A stretch of 39,806 nucleotides of DNA from Clostridia bacterium (GCA_017399065.1 JAFQEL010000030.1:1-39806); one strand, 5' to 3'. Shown: positions 31,669-39,784, counted from the first letter of the stretch. Made by a program: numbers and translations. The notes: a model not told the origin generated them from the letters alone.

Positions 31669-33054
31669 ATGAAAAAGGTAACAGGTGCAGTATACGATCT
31701 TATTCCTCCGCAGGAAATGATTCAGTTTATGCTCAAGTACAGCTTTTTCCACAAGCAGGTTACTCAGATTCCTGAGTCGATAATTGTCGAAAAAGAACTT
31801 GATTTTAAGCTGATGGAAAAAGCCTTCAACATTGAAATTGAGCGTAACGACTGCCTTCGTCTTCGCTTTTTCAAAGAGGGCGGCAAAATCAAACAGCATT
31901 TCATTCCCGAATATAAGCTTGAGAACATTCCGATTCTCGAGTTTAAATCGGAACAGGAGCGTATAGATACACTTACCAGCGATGCAAGAAAGCCTATCAA
32001 GATGCTCAAGGGCGAAACCTACCGCGTCAAGTTCTTCCGCACTCACGATAACCGTTGCGGTATTTATATAAATATCCACCATCTTGTTATGGATAACGCC
32101 GCTGTTTTCACTTTCTTTGCAGACCTTTTTGCAATTTATGATCACCTTAAAGACGGTACAGCTATGCCCAAGCCCCTGGGCAAGTATGAGGATATAATCA
32201 AAAAAGAGCTTGCCTATGTGGCTGACCCCAAAAATCTCGAGAGAGAAGAAAAGGCATACCGCGAGTTTATGGAGGGGCTCGGTGAGCCGCTTTATCTCGG
32301 CGTTGAAGGGCCCAAGTTCCTTGAGGCTGAGCGTGCAAAGAAAAAGGACCCGAGCATCAAGGCACCTTCGCTCTTTGACCCGATTCATGATAAGGCAGAG
32401 CTTACAAAGTATACAATCCCCTACGATGACAGCCAGAAAATCTTTAAGTTTATGGAAGAGAACGGCGTAGGCGGTGAGTGTCTTGTTCAGCTTGCGATGC
32501 GTCTTCACGTTTCAAGGATAAATAACAGACACGATGATACATATTTCATCGTTCTCTGCCCAAGAAGAAAAACGCTTGCCGATAAGCGTGCAGGCGGTAC
32601 GCTTGCGGTTCCGCTGCCCCAACGTGTTGTTCTTCCTGAAAACACAACTTTCAGAGAAGCACTTGAAAAAATGGCAGAAGTTCAGTTCTGGGCATTCAAG
32701 CATATGGATTATCCTTATCTTGAGTACCGCAATCTTCAGCGGGAAATGTACAACTATTCTGCTGCAGCAGCTGCATCAACAATGATGTTTTCATGGTTCC
32801 CGCTTGAAGCAGGCACTATGAATAACTGGGATTATGAGTTTGAGGGTTATTCACTCGGCAGATATATTATGGTGCTTTATACTTTTGCTATGAAGGATGC
32901 ACGCAGCGGCTGTCTCAAGCTTTCCTGTATGCACAGAACAAAGTTTGTCAGCGTTGAAGATATTGACGCTTTTCAGGAAGGTACAGCAAAAGCACTTAAG
33001 CTTGGTGTAGAAAACCCCGATATGACGCTCGGTGAAATTATTGACAGACTATAA
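31669..33054 (+). CDS. Stand-alone condensation-domain protein
   Basis: A 461-residue protein with the fold of NRPS condensation domains. The catalytic HHxxxD motif is intact: INIHHLVMDN (His137, His138, Asp142). The usual opening (about 15-60, VEKELDFKLMEKAFNIEIERN in outline) and a second chloramphenicol-acetyltransferase-like half follow (TLAVPLPQRVVLPENTTFREAL). I cannot see the DFGWG motif that normally ends the domain. No adenylation, carrier or thioesterase domain is attached, so it must work in trans with the neighbouring ligase and carrier. Likely reaction: transfer of a carrier-bound acyl group to an amine. An acyltransferase of the same superfamily making an ester is the alternative. 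Confidence 0.85.
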   Translation: MKKVTGAVYDLIPPQEMIQFMLKYSFFHKQVTQIPESIIVEKELDFKLMEKAFNIEIERNDCLRLRFFKEGGKIKQHFIPEYKLENIPILEFKSEQERIDTLTSDARKPIKMLKGETYRVKFFRTHDNRCGIYINIHHLVMDNAAVFTFFADLFAIYDHLKDGTAMPKPLGKYEDIIKKELAYVADPKNLEREEKAYREFMEGLGEPLYLGVEGPKFLEAERAKKKDPSIKAPSLFDPIHDKAELTKYTIPYDDSQKIFKFMEENGVGGECLVQLAMRLHVSRINNRHDDTYFIVLCPRRKTLADKRAGGTLAVPLPQRVVLPENTTFREALEKMAEVQFWAFKHMDYPYLEYRNLQREMYNYSAAAAASTMMFSWFPLEAGTMNNWDYEFEGYSLGRYIMVLYTFAMKDARSGCLKLSCMHRTKFVSVEDIDAFQEGTAKALKLGVENPDMTLGEIIDRL

Positions 33055-33066
33055 GGAAGGTGTAAA

Positions 33067-33297
33067 ATGATGTTTGATAAAATTAAAGATTTAATCTGCG
33101 GCTTCGTTGAGGTTGACCCCGAAGAGATTACCGCAGAGTCAAAGCTCACGACAGACCTCGGCCTCTGCTCGCTCGACCTTGCAATGCTTTCGTCCGAAAT
33201 TGAAAAGGAATTCGGCGTAAGCATCAGTGCAAAGACGTTCGCAACCGTCAAAACCGTCGGCGGCATTGTTGATTACATTGAGAACGAGCAGAAATAA
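33067..33297 (+). CDS. Free acyl/peptidyl carrier protein
   Basis: A 76-residue four-helix carrier. The phosphopantetheine attachment site is Ser35 in LGLCSLDL. The residue before the Ser is Cys, not the Asp of fatty-acid ACPs (DSL), which sets it apart from a housekeeping AcpP. Acidic helices and length are typical. GGAAGGTG precedes the tandem ATGATG. It follows the condensation gene by 12 bp and ends the operon at a strong terminator. It probably shuttles the acyl group from the ligase to the condensation enzyme. No phosphopantetheinyl transferase is encoded in the window, so the cell's general one would have to activate it. Confidence 0.93.
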   Translation: MMFDKIKDLICGFVEVDPEEITAESKLTTDLGLCSLDLAMLSSEIEKEFGVSISAKTFATVKTVGGIVDYIENEQK

Positions 33298-33312
33298 ACC
33301 CTTATAAAGATT

Positions 33313-33350
33313 AATGAGCTGTAAAAAACAAAAGTTTTTTACAGCTCATT
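33313..33350. terminator. Bidirectional terminator between carrier and radical SAM genes
   Basis: AATGAGCTGTAAAAAA and its exact complement form a 16-bp stem with a 6-nt loop, followed by TTTTTATATTT on the plus strand. It lies 15 bp past the carrier stop and right at the end of the convergent radical SAM gene. Confidence 0.93.
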
Positions 33351-33352
33351 TT

Positions 33353-34999
33353 TTATATTTCATCAATTTTATAAATTTTGCCTTCAAATCTACCGTGAAG
33401 GTCTTTGGCTTTACATTGGTTCACCGCAAAAATTTTGTTTTCTGAATACAGAATCGCAATTTTTGTGTTCGGGTCAACGTTTTCTATGAAATGTTTTTTG
33501 GCTTTTTTGTACAGCGGATCTCTGATTTTAAGCACCTCGGGAATCTGTACCGCTGAGGAACAGCAGAGTAAATCGCAAAGTATCTTTTCACGCAGGATTT
33601 CTTTGTTGCATTTGTCGCAAAAGTAACCGTAAAGGTTTTCGGCATATTCCGAAAGACGCATTCTGCTGCCGTTCACCTTGTTGCCAAAGCCGCCAAAAAC
33701 GTCAAACGGCAGAATTCCGACTTCGTTTGTCAGGTATTCGAGAGTGTACAGAAATCTGCCGCTGTTATAGAGTCTTTCAACAGCATCCTCGCAGCGTTTG
33801 AGAATCTGTATTTCTTCCGACGAAAGCCACGGAGTTGACGTGACCTCGTAGGGCGGTTCATCAATGAATTCGCACGGATATTTTTCGCTGTCCTCACGCA
33901 TATCCGCACCGTGAAGCAATTTGAGAAAGCCGAGCTGAAGCATATGTGCCCTGAGTGAGTATGCGGTGTTGAAGCTGCTTTTAAAGCTTTCAAAATCCTC
34001 GCCCGTAAGCCCTGCAATAAGGTCAATATGAATATGCATATTGTTAAAGCTTATGAGCTTTCTTATATTTTGTATCAGTTTTTCAGTATTGGTTTTACGG
34101 TTGATTTTCTTCAGGGTTACTTCGTTGAATGACTGCATTCCTATTTCAAGCTGTACCGCACCGTATGGCATTGAAGCAAGAATTTCAAGCGTGCTGTCTT
34201 TGAGTATGTCGCCTGCGATTTCAAAATGGAAGCACACACCCTGCGGTATTTCTTTACCGTAATTTTCTTTTATAAACAACAGTATTTCGTTGGCTCTGTC
34301 AGCGTTTGCATTAAACGTACGGTCAACGAATTTCACCGTCTGCGTGCCGCTTTGTGCGAGCCTGATTATATCTTTTTTTACGCTTTGAATATCAAAGAAG
34401 CGTAACGGCGAGCACCTGCCCGAAAGGCAGAAGGCACAGCGGTAGGGGCAGCCGCGTGAGGTTTCGATATACGTAATTCTGCCGTTAAGGTTTTTGAAGA
34501 ATTCATCGCAGTAAGGTGACGGCGGAGTATCGATATACTGCTTTTCCGGTACGGTAATTATTCTTCTGTTTTCTCTGTACGCAAGCCCCGGAACAAGCGA
34601 TAAATCGCCGTTTAAACCGTCGAGAAAAGCAGGAAAAGTCCATTCACCCTCGCCCGAAAGCACGTAATCAATAAAGGTGTATTTTTCGAGTATATTCTTC
34701 GGTCTGTATGCAACCTCCGGTCCGCCGAGCACAATCATGCATTTATGCTTTTCTTTTACAAGTTTACATATTTCAAGTGTTTTTGTAATGTTCCATATGT
34801 AGCACGAGAATGCAATAATATCGGGTTTTTCTGTTGCGATTTTGTCTGCAAAAGCGTTTGGATCACCGTTGATCGTGCTTTCCGTAACAGCAACGTCATA
34901 TTCACCCTTGGCAAAAGCACATACACCTGCAAGCAGACACCAGGGAGAAAGCGAAGCGTGAATATATTTTGAGTTAAGACAAGCAATAATAACCTTCAT
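33353..34999 (-). CDS. B12-binding radical SAM protein (DUF4080 type)
   Basis: A 548-residue cytosolic enzyme. An N-terminal cobalamin-binding-like domain (about 1-130, IIACLNSKYIHASLSPW and VLGGPEVAYRP) is followed by a radical SAM barrel with CPYRCAFC (Cys184, 188, 191), then a C-terminal region typical of DUF4080 proteins. The family's reactions are mostly unknown; methylations or tRNA/metabolite changes are known for relatives. The usual B12-binding DxHxxG motif is not evident, so cobalamin use is uncertain. The start is ATG 34999, six bases after AAAGGAG; the frame upstream (TTG 35020) contains the ribosome binding site. Monocistronic. Confidence 0.88.
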   Translation of the reverse strand: MKVIIACLNSKYIHASLSPWCLLAGVCAFAKGEYDVAVTESTINGDPNAFADKIATEKPDIIAFSCYIWNITKTLEICKLVKEKHKCMIVLGGPEVAYRPKNILEKYTFIDYVLSGEGEWTFPAFLDGLNGDLSLVPGLAYRENRRIITVPEKQYIDTPPSPYCDEFFKNLNGRITYIETSRGCPYRCAFCLSGRCSPLRFFDIQSVKKDIIRLAQSGTQTVKFVDRTFNANADRANEILLFIKENYGKEIPQGVCFHFEIAGDILKDSTLEILASMPYGAVQLEIGMQSFNEVTLKKINRKTNTEKLIQNIRKLISFNNMHIHIDLIAGLTGEDFESFKSSFNTAYSLRAHMLQLGFLKLLHGADMREDSEKYPCEFIDEPPYEVTSTPWLSSEEIQILKRCEDAVERLYNSGRFLYTLEYLTNEVGILPFDVFGGFGNKVNGSRMRLSEYAENLYGYFCDKCNKEILREKILCDLLCCSSAVQIPEVLKIRDPLYKKAKKHFIENVDPNTKIAILYSENKIFAVNQCKAKDLHGRFEGKIYKIDEI

Positions 35000-35063
35000 A
35001 CATTTCTCCTTTCGTGTCAATATTGGAATTATATATCAATTTTATCTTTAATTCAAGTCAGCA

Positions 35064-35096
35064 TAAAAACACCGGGCATTTTTGCAAATACCCGGT
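35064..35096 (-). terminator. Terminator of the Thr-rich lipoprotein gene
   Basis: ACCGGG and CCCGGT, with TATTTGC/GCAAATA-like pairing inside, form a stem followed by TGTTTTTATG on the minus strand, 12 bp past the stop. Confidence 0.8.
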
Positions 35097-35107
35097 TGAA
35101 AATATTA

Positions 35108-35911
35108 TCACATTTTTGTAAGTGTTGTAGATTCGCCTGAAGCATTCTTTAACACAAAAGTTCTTTCGCCTTCCAGAAGTCGGGTTTCGGCTGTTTCGGT
35201 CTCACCCTCAACAGTAACCGAAAGTGTATTGCCGTCGAGAGCCCATGTACCTGCTAAAACGAATCCTTCTCTCATTTCTTCATAAGGTAATTCTTCCAAA
35301 AGATATTCCTGCAGAGCTTCCTTATACTCTGTTATGTTTGCAAAACCTGCCTCTGTAAGATCTTCCTGAGTTATACCTGATGTATTTTGGTCTATGATAC
35401 CCTTAATCATCTTATCATAATTGTTTCGTGTAAGCTCGGTCACCACTGTTTTATCCTGCCTGAATTCAAACTGCACGTAAAAAGCTACACCATCAACCTC
35501 AAAGCTTGCCTCCCATTTACCAAGAAGCAGCTCCACGTTTGCGGGCTTGGTTTCTTCGGGTTCGGTTGGATCGGTTGTCGAGGGAACAGTAGTCTGATTT
35601 TCGACAGTAACGTCAGCCTTAGTTGTAGTAGGTGCCTTGGTAGCAGGCGGAGCTTTGGTTGTGCTCGGAGCTTTTGTTACTATACTCGGAATTTTAACAG
35701 TCGGTTTGACTTTTGTGGTAGCTTCGGTTGTAGTTTCCGGCTGAGTAGTACTTTCTTCAGTTATTCCTTCTTCACTGTTGTTTACCTGCAAGGTAAAGCC
35801 TTCGGTTGTGGTTTCTTCCTCTTTGTTATCGTTTTTGCCGCAAGCCGCAAAAAGAGACAACACAATAACAAGTGCGAGAAGAGCAGCCGTAATTTTGCCA
35901 AACTTTTTCAT
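35108..35911 (-). CDS. Lipoprotein with Thr-rich linker and lipocalin-like domain
   Basis: A 267-residue surface lipoprotein. MKKFGKITAALLALVIVL is followed by LFAAC (lipid-modified Cys24). Residues 25-120 are a low-complexity Thr/Pro/Lys/Glu spacer (TTKAPPATKAPTTTK), typical of a cell-wall-spanning stalk. The folded domain starts at LLGKWEASFEVDG and has alternating strands ending in GTWALDGNTLSVTVEGETE. It resembles the domain of the small lipoprotein at 14149. The start is ATG 35911; upstream in-frame ATGs lie on or before the AAGGA site. Monocistronic, with its own terminator. Ligand binding outside the cell is inferred from the fold. Confidence 0.78.
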   Translation of the reverse strand: MKKFGKITAALLALVIVLSLFAACGKNDNKEEETTTEGFTLQVNNSEEGITEESTTQPETTTEATTKVKPTVKIPSIVTKAPSTTKAPPATKAPTTTKADVTVENQTTVPSTTDPTEPEETKPANVELLLGKWEASFEVDGVAFYVQFEFRQDKTVVTELTRNNYDKMIKGIIDQNTSGITQEDLTEAGFANITEYKEALQEYLLEELPYEEMREGFVLAGTWALDGNTLSVTVEGETETAETRLLEGERTFVLKNASGESTTLTKM

Positions 35912-35944
35912 AACAATAACCATCCTTCTTAAAATGTTAACCAA

Positions 35945-36185
35945 ATTATAACATATTGTGAACGATTTGTAAATAGTGTTATTTCATCTTTTATTGAGCA
36001 AATTCGCCAAATTTACGACTCTGGTTTTCAACACAATAACCGATTTAATCTCAATTTTGAAATAAAAACAAAAACGTCCAATCTTGTGCGAAGACTGTCG
36101 GTTTTTGGTGCGGGTGTTCATAAGGGATTTGCCTGATTTTAGTGCTTATGCCATTACTATTAGGAATGGTTTTGATAAAAAGAAA
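35945..36185. other. AT-rich spacer without recognisable gene
   Basis: No start codon with a ribosome binding site, RNA fold or clear promoter is seen here beyond the likely lipoprotein promoter area near 35950. Short open stretches exist on both strands. The base composition shifts here to the AT-richer style of the following ABC/ParB region, so it could hold the junction of inserted DNA. Confidence 0.35.
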
Positions 36186-36208
36186 CTGCCCTCAAAAAAT
36201 GAGAGCAG
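36186..36208 (-). terminator. Terminator of the ABC/LytTR operon
   Basis: CTGCTCTCA and TGAGGGCAG (one G-U pair) form a 9-bp stem around a T-loop, followed on the minus strand by TTTCTTTTT, 9 bp past the DUF3021 stop. Confidence 0.85.
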
Positions 36209-36217
36209 TAAAAATAT

Positions 36218-36676
36218 TTAATCTAACTGTTTCTTATCGTCTATTATACTTTGCTGTTTTTCTTTCAGCATTTCATTAAGCTTTTTAGTATTTCGTTTAG
36301 TTACGCAATAAATAATTGCCCAAACTGCCAAATACCCTACAACAAAAATACCTGAGAAAACCAAAATTGGTGATGTGCCCCATTCAATCCAATTATTAAT
36401 CAGATAAGTGCCTAAATAGCTAAAATATAAGATAATACCGTGAATCAAAATTGCCGACATCAAGGGTAAGCGTTCTATGTGATAAACAGCATTCATACCG
36501 CCTGCTGTAAAGGCAAGTGCAGTTATTGAAAAAATTCCTGTACAAACCTGATTAACAGTTAATGTATCTATCAGACCTTTATAATACAGAATCAGATATA
36601 AAACAGCAAGAACTATCGGACCGAAACCGCAAGCAATCAGACCTCTGCGAAAATATTCCGTAACAAATCTTTTCAT
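36218..36676 (-). CDS. DUF3021 family membrane protein
   Basis: A 152-residue protein with four hydrophobic helices and a charged, Lys-rich C-terminal tail (KRNTKKLNEMLKEKQ). The start is ATG 36676, behind GGAGG, and overlaps the LytTR stop by 4 bp (ATGA). DUF3021 genes sit beside LytTR regulators in many Firmicutes and are thought to act as membrane inhibitors of the regulator. The gene order ABC ATPase, permease, LytTR, DUF3021 supports such a role, but the mechanism is inferred. Confidence 0.85.
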   Translation of the reverse strand: MKRFVTEYFRRGLIACGFGPIVLAVLYLILYYKGLIDTLTVNQVCTGIFSITALAFTAGGMNAVYHIERLPLMSAILIHGIILYFSYLGTYLINNWIEWGTSPILVFSGIFVVGYLAVWAIIYCVTKRNTKKLNEMLKEKQQSIIDDKKQLD

Positions 36677-37116
36677 ATTCCCTCGTACCTCCTTCTTATT
36701 TGTGAAAAACAACGCCTTGAAACATACTCACGATAACCGCATCTGAATACTGCATCTACACCGCCGTTGAACACAGCGACAAAACGCTCAATGCGGTGTT
36801 CGTTGGCAAGGGTAGACTTGTTAATGCGTATAAAATAAGAAGGCAGAATATTCTCTAAATCACGAAGTCTTTCCTGAATACGGTAGCGTTTTCCCTTCGT
36901 ATCGACAGCTGTTACCTTTTTATCAACAACAGTAATACACTCTATTTCAGAGAATAAGAGCTTTCTCATCTCGTCATCATGGTATCCCATAATGCTTTCA
37001 GCACCTGAAAAACTACAGACAAGATTTTCTATCTGTTCGGTAAGAGAAGAAGGAGCGTGAACCTTTGCAATTATCTCTTCGTCTGCATCTTTATCTATAA
37101 TGAGTTTGTATTTCAT
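36673..37116 (-). CDS. LytTR-domain DNA-binding regulator
   Basis: A 147-residue regulator with a C-terminal LytTR domain (about 48-145: LLFSEIECITVVDKKVTAV, RLRDLENILPSYFIRINKS, FNGGVDAVFRCG). It has no receiver domain, so it is not a two-component response regulator. The N-terminal 45 residues are short and of unknown fold. It is co-translated with DUF3021 (ATGA overlap) and lies 12 bp after the permease gene. Two direct repeats at 38653-38684, upstream of the operon promoter, are its likely binding sites, giving autoregulation. Confidence 0.9.
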   Translation of the reverse strand: MKYKLIIDKDADEEIIAKVHAPSSLTEQIENLVCSFSGAESIMGYHDDEMRKLLFSEIECITVVDKKVTAVDTKGKRYRIQERLRDLENILPSYFIRINKSTLANEHRIERFVAVFNGGVDAVFRCGYREYVSRRCFSQIRRRYEGI

Positions 37117-37128
37117 CGCATCAAATCC

Positions 37129-37860
37129 TTATTGTTTTTTCATTTGTCTGAGGAAACAAAGCACAGCAACCGCAGTTATAAATATACTGTAGAGAAGAAT
37201 CGGCAGAATGTGAGCCCATACAAGCTCAAAGTTACCGTTGAACAATGCTTTTTCCATTTCTGCTGCGTGAACAAAGGGCAGCACATTGGCAATTTTTTCG
37301 AAAAAGCCGCCTACAAGTTTCAAATCAAACCATACTCCGGATAGCCACGCAGAGAGATTAGTAAGCAATGCACCGCAAATACCACCTACCTGCTTAACAC
37401 CAAAGATACTGCCGCACAAAAGCCCCAATGCAATGTTGAAAACAGCCATAGGTATTATACCTATTATAGCATAAATAATGTTTATGTTGACTGTCAATCC
37501 CAAAGGAATCGCAAACAGATAACAAATAACTGTCTGCCCGATGGCAATTGGTAAAAGCGGCAGCATATAACCAAGGATAAAATCAAAGCCGCTGAGCGGT
37601 GTAGTGTATAATCTCTGCAAAAATGCACTTTCACGGTCTTTGGCAATCAGCGTTGCAGAAAAAAGTGTCATGAATGACAACCCGAATACCGTAATGCCGG
37701 GCGTAAGTGTGTCAATATCAAACAATTCTGCGGGGATATTTTTCTGCAAGCTACTCAGAAGTAATAGTAAAACCAAAGGAAAACCGAGACCGAAAGCAAG
37801 GTTTATCGGGTCACGCAGAATCTCCTTTGTACACCTTTTTGCAAATGTCAACATTCTCAT
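37129..37860 (-). CDS. ABC-2 type transporter permease
   Basis: A 243-residue membrane protein with about six helices. It starts in a cytoplasmic helix (TFAKRCTKEILRDPINLAF) followed by the ABC-2 pattern, with the family stretch FLQRLYTTPLSGFDFILGY in the first loop. It forms the membrane channel for the ATPase encoded just upstream; their genes overlap by 4 bp (ATGA). It probably exports a peptide, drug or lipid. The operon context with LytTR/DUF3021 resembles regulated bacteriocin- or stress-type exporters. Confidence 0.87.
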   Translation of the reverse strand: MRMLTFAKRCTKEILRDPINLAFGLGFPLVLLLLLSSLQKNIPAELFDIDTLTPGITVFGLSFMTLFSATLIAKDRESAFLQRLYTTPLSGFDFILGYMLPLLPIAIGQTVICYLFAIPLGLTVNINIIYAIIGIIPMAVFNIALGLLCGSIFGVKQVGGICGALLTNLSAWLSGVWFDLKLVGGFFEKIANVLPFVHAAEMEKALFNGNFELVWAHILPILLYSIFITAVAVLCFLRQMKKQ

Positions 37861-38585
37861 AATGCACCCTCCTTCACGATAGAAACGAAGGCTGATTCAA
37901 AGTCATTTGCACCTGTCATTATCTTCAATTCTTCTACAGTTCCTACTGCAAGAAGCTTGCCGTCTTTTATAACACCTATGCGGTCAGAAAGTGCTTCTGC
38001 TTCTTCCATGTAATGTGTTGTAAGGATAATGGTTGCTTTTCCCTTCAAAGAGCGAATCATATCCCAAAGCTCATGCCGTGCGATAACATCCAAACCAAGA
38101 GTAGGCTCGTCCAAAAACAGAATTTTCGGTTCGCTGATAAGTGCCATCGCAATACTTACACGGCGTTGCCATCCACCCGACAACTTGCCTGCCTTTCTCC
38201 TTAAAACAGCATCCAAAGTAAATTGCTCAGAAAGCTCCTTGATTCTTATTTGGGTTTTTTCTTTTGAAAATCCGTGAATACCGCATATCAATTCAAGGTT
38301 TTCTTTAACTGAAAGATTCGGTGCTACTGCAGTTTCCTGAGGTGATACGCCTATCAACCGTTTTACTTGTTCTGACTGCTTAGTTACACTGTATCCTTCT
38401 ACGAATGCATCACCATCCGTCGGTTTTGTTATACAGGTTAACATCTTTATTGTTGTGGTTTTTCCTGCACCGTTAACCCCTAACAAAGAAAACAGTTCAC
38501 CTTGATGAATTTCTAAATTGAGCTTATCCACGGCAGTCAGATTTTTATACTTCTTGACAAGCCCGACTGTTTTTATTTCTTGCAT
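37857..38585 (-). CDS. ABC transporter ATP-binding protein
   Basis: A 242-residue ATPase that powers the ABC-2 permease. Walker A is GVNGAGKTT (36-44), the Q-loop SPQETAVAPN, the signature LSGGW (135-139, Trp in place of the usual Gln), Walker B ILFLDEP (Asp159, Glu160) and the H-loop TTHYMEEAE. The start is ATG 38585, behind AAGGAGG; the longer frame begins inside the promoter. It is the first gene of the operon. The C-terminus is short, without a drug-specific extension. Confidence 0.92.
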   Translation of the reverse strand: MQEIKTVGLVKKYKNLTAVDKLNLEIHQGELFSLLGVNGAGKTTTIKMLTCITKPTDGDAFVEGYSVTKQSEQVKRLIGVSPQETAVAPNLSVKENLELICGIHGFSKEKTQIRIKELSEQFTLDAVLRRKAGKLSGGWQRRVSIAMALISEPKILFLDEPTLGLDVIARHELWDMIRSLKGKATIILTTHYMEEAEALSDRIGVIKDGKLLAVGTVEELKIMTGANDFESAFVSIVKEGAL

Positions 38586-38616
38586 TTGTGTTAGCCTCCT
38601 TTTTATTTGCAGTACC

Positions 38617-38684
38617 ATCATAGCAAATGTAAAAGAGGAAATGTTGATTTTTATCTAATCGGTCGTTTATAGCATCTCATCGGT
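38617..38684 (-). promoter_or_regulatory. ABC-operon promoter with two LytTR-like direct repeats
   Basis: The -10 is TATGAT (38622-38617, extended by TTTGC); no good -35 is present, as in activator-dependent promoters. Upstream are ATCTAATCGGT (38653-38663) and ATCTCATCGGT (38674-38684), exactly 21 bp apart, two helical turns. LytTR regulators bind such paired direct repeats just upstream of -35. Since the operon encodes a LytTR protein, positive autoregulation is likely. Confidence 0.65.
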
Positions 38685-38876
38685 TATGTAAAGTATAGCA
38701 CATTAACACTCTATACTTCAAATTACATATTCTTGTACTTTAAGTTTCTGTATGAGGATTTTTTATCACAAAAATTTTAAAACAAAGGAAGGTGAAAAAT
38801 GCTTTAGCAAAAATTAAAATATCTTTTTATGTTTCAAAAACCAAAACAAAAATCTAAAGAAAGGAAATTTAAATTT

Positions 38877-39731
38877 ATGGTAAACGAAAAAATTGAATAT
38901 CTTAATCTTGATTTGCTTCATCCGTTTGAGAATAATCCGTTTCAGAGTGTTGATGAAAGTGAATACGATGAGCTTCGTGACAGCGTTAAAGAGTTCGGAA
39001 TAATCACACCACTCATCGTTAATAAGTCAGATAACGGTTACGAAATCATCTCAGGTCACAGACGTTGGCAGATTGCAAAGGAATTAAATCTTGATGTTGT
39101 TCCTGTTTATGTCAGAGAGCTTTCAAAAGAAGAAGCGGTAATAAATTTTGTTGACTGTAATCTCAGCCGAGAAAAAATCTTGCCGAGTGAAAAAGCCCGT
39201 GCGTATAAAATGAAACACGATGCAATTAAAAAACAAGGTGCAAGAACAGATTTAACTTCGTCACAAGTTGGGACGAAGTTCCGCAGCGATGAAATGCTCG
39301 CGGAAACAATGCCCGATTCACGAATGCAGATTCAAAGATATATCAGATTAAATAATTTGCAACCTGCACTTCTTGATATGGTGGATGAAAAAAGAATTTC
39401 TTTTACACCTGCGGTTGAGCTTTCGTATTTAACAGAAGAGGAACAGTGCAACTTAATTGAAACTATTGACAGTGAAGATTGTACTCCTTCACTCTCACAG
39501 GCACAGCGTATGCATAAGTTAAGTGATGAAAAGAAACTCACCATGGATGCTATCTTTGAAATTATGCAGGAGCAAAAAGCTAATCAAAAGGAATATGTAA
39601 AAATCCCGGTTGAAACTTTTAAGAAGTATTTCAAGAAAGATATGCCGCCTAAAAAGATGGAAGAGATAACTGAAAAGGCTCTTGCACGGTATGCAATGGT
39701 GCTTCAAAAACAACGTCAGTGGGAGCGATAA
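38877..39731 (+). CDS. ParB/Spo0J-family nuclease-like partition protein
   Basis: A 284-residue DNA-binding protein. The N-terminal ParB domain has LHPFENNPFQ, IITPLIVNKSDNGYEIISGHRRW (in part) and EAVINFVDCNLSREKILPSEKA; a helix-turn-helix region (RMQIQRYIRLNNLQPALLDMV) and a Lys-rich C-terminal part follow. This form is common on integrative conjugative elements and plasmids of Firmicutes, rather than as the chromosomal ParB. The start is ATG 38877, behind AAGGAAA; the 16 codons upstream in the same frame have no ribosome binding site. No parA is seen in the window. The AT-rich codon use matches the ABC region and differs from the core genes. Confidence 0.85.
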   Translation: MVNEKIEYLNLDLLHPFENNPFQSVDESEYDELRDSVKEFGIITPLIVNKSDNGYEIISGHRRWQIAKELNLDVVPVYVRELSKEEAVINFVDCNLSREKILPSEKARAYKMKHDAIKKQGARTDLTSSQVGTKFRSDEMLAETMPDSRMQIQRYIRLNNLQPALLDMVDEKRISFTPAVELSYLTEEEQCNLIETIDSEDCTPSLSQAQRMHKLSDEKKLTMDAIFEIMQEQKANQKEYVKIPVETFKKYFKKDMPPKKMEEITEKALARYAMVLQKQRQWER

Positions 39732-39751
39732 AAGCAGTGGTATCGTCTTTG

Positions 39752-39784
39752 CGAGCATTGGATTTGTTGCAACAAATCCGCTCG
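39752..39784. repeat. Perfect palindrome after parB
   Basis: GGATTTGTTGCAACAAATCC (39760-39779) is a 20-bp self-complementary site, flanked by CGAGC (39752-39756) and GCTCG (39780-39784), which pair again. It is followed by AAAGGAG at 39796, a ribosome binding site for a gene beyond the window edge. It could be a ParB binding site or a translation-control hairpin. The short length before the edge prevents a decision. Confidence 0.6.

Noticed and set aside
31651-32508. Minus-strand 285-residue frame
   Set aside because: It is antisense to the condensation-domain gene, which has HHxxxD and a fitting ribosome binding site.
38792-38857. GTG-started 21-residue frame upstream of parB
   Set aside because: The GTG lies on its own ribosome binding site, and the peptide has no recognisable features.
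39246-39275. Inverted repeat AACTTCGTC/GACGAAGTT inside parB
   Set aside because: It lies in well-conserved coding sequence, and a terminator or binding site within the gene is not supported.
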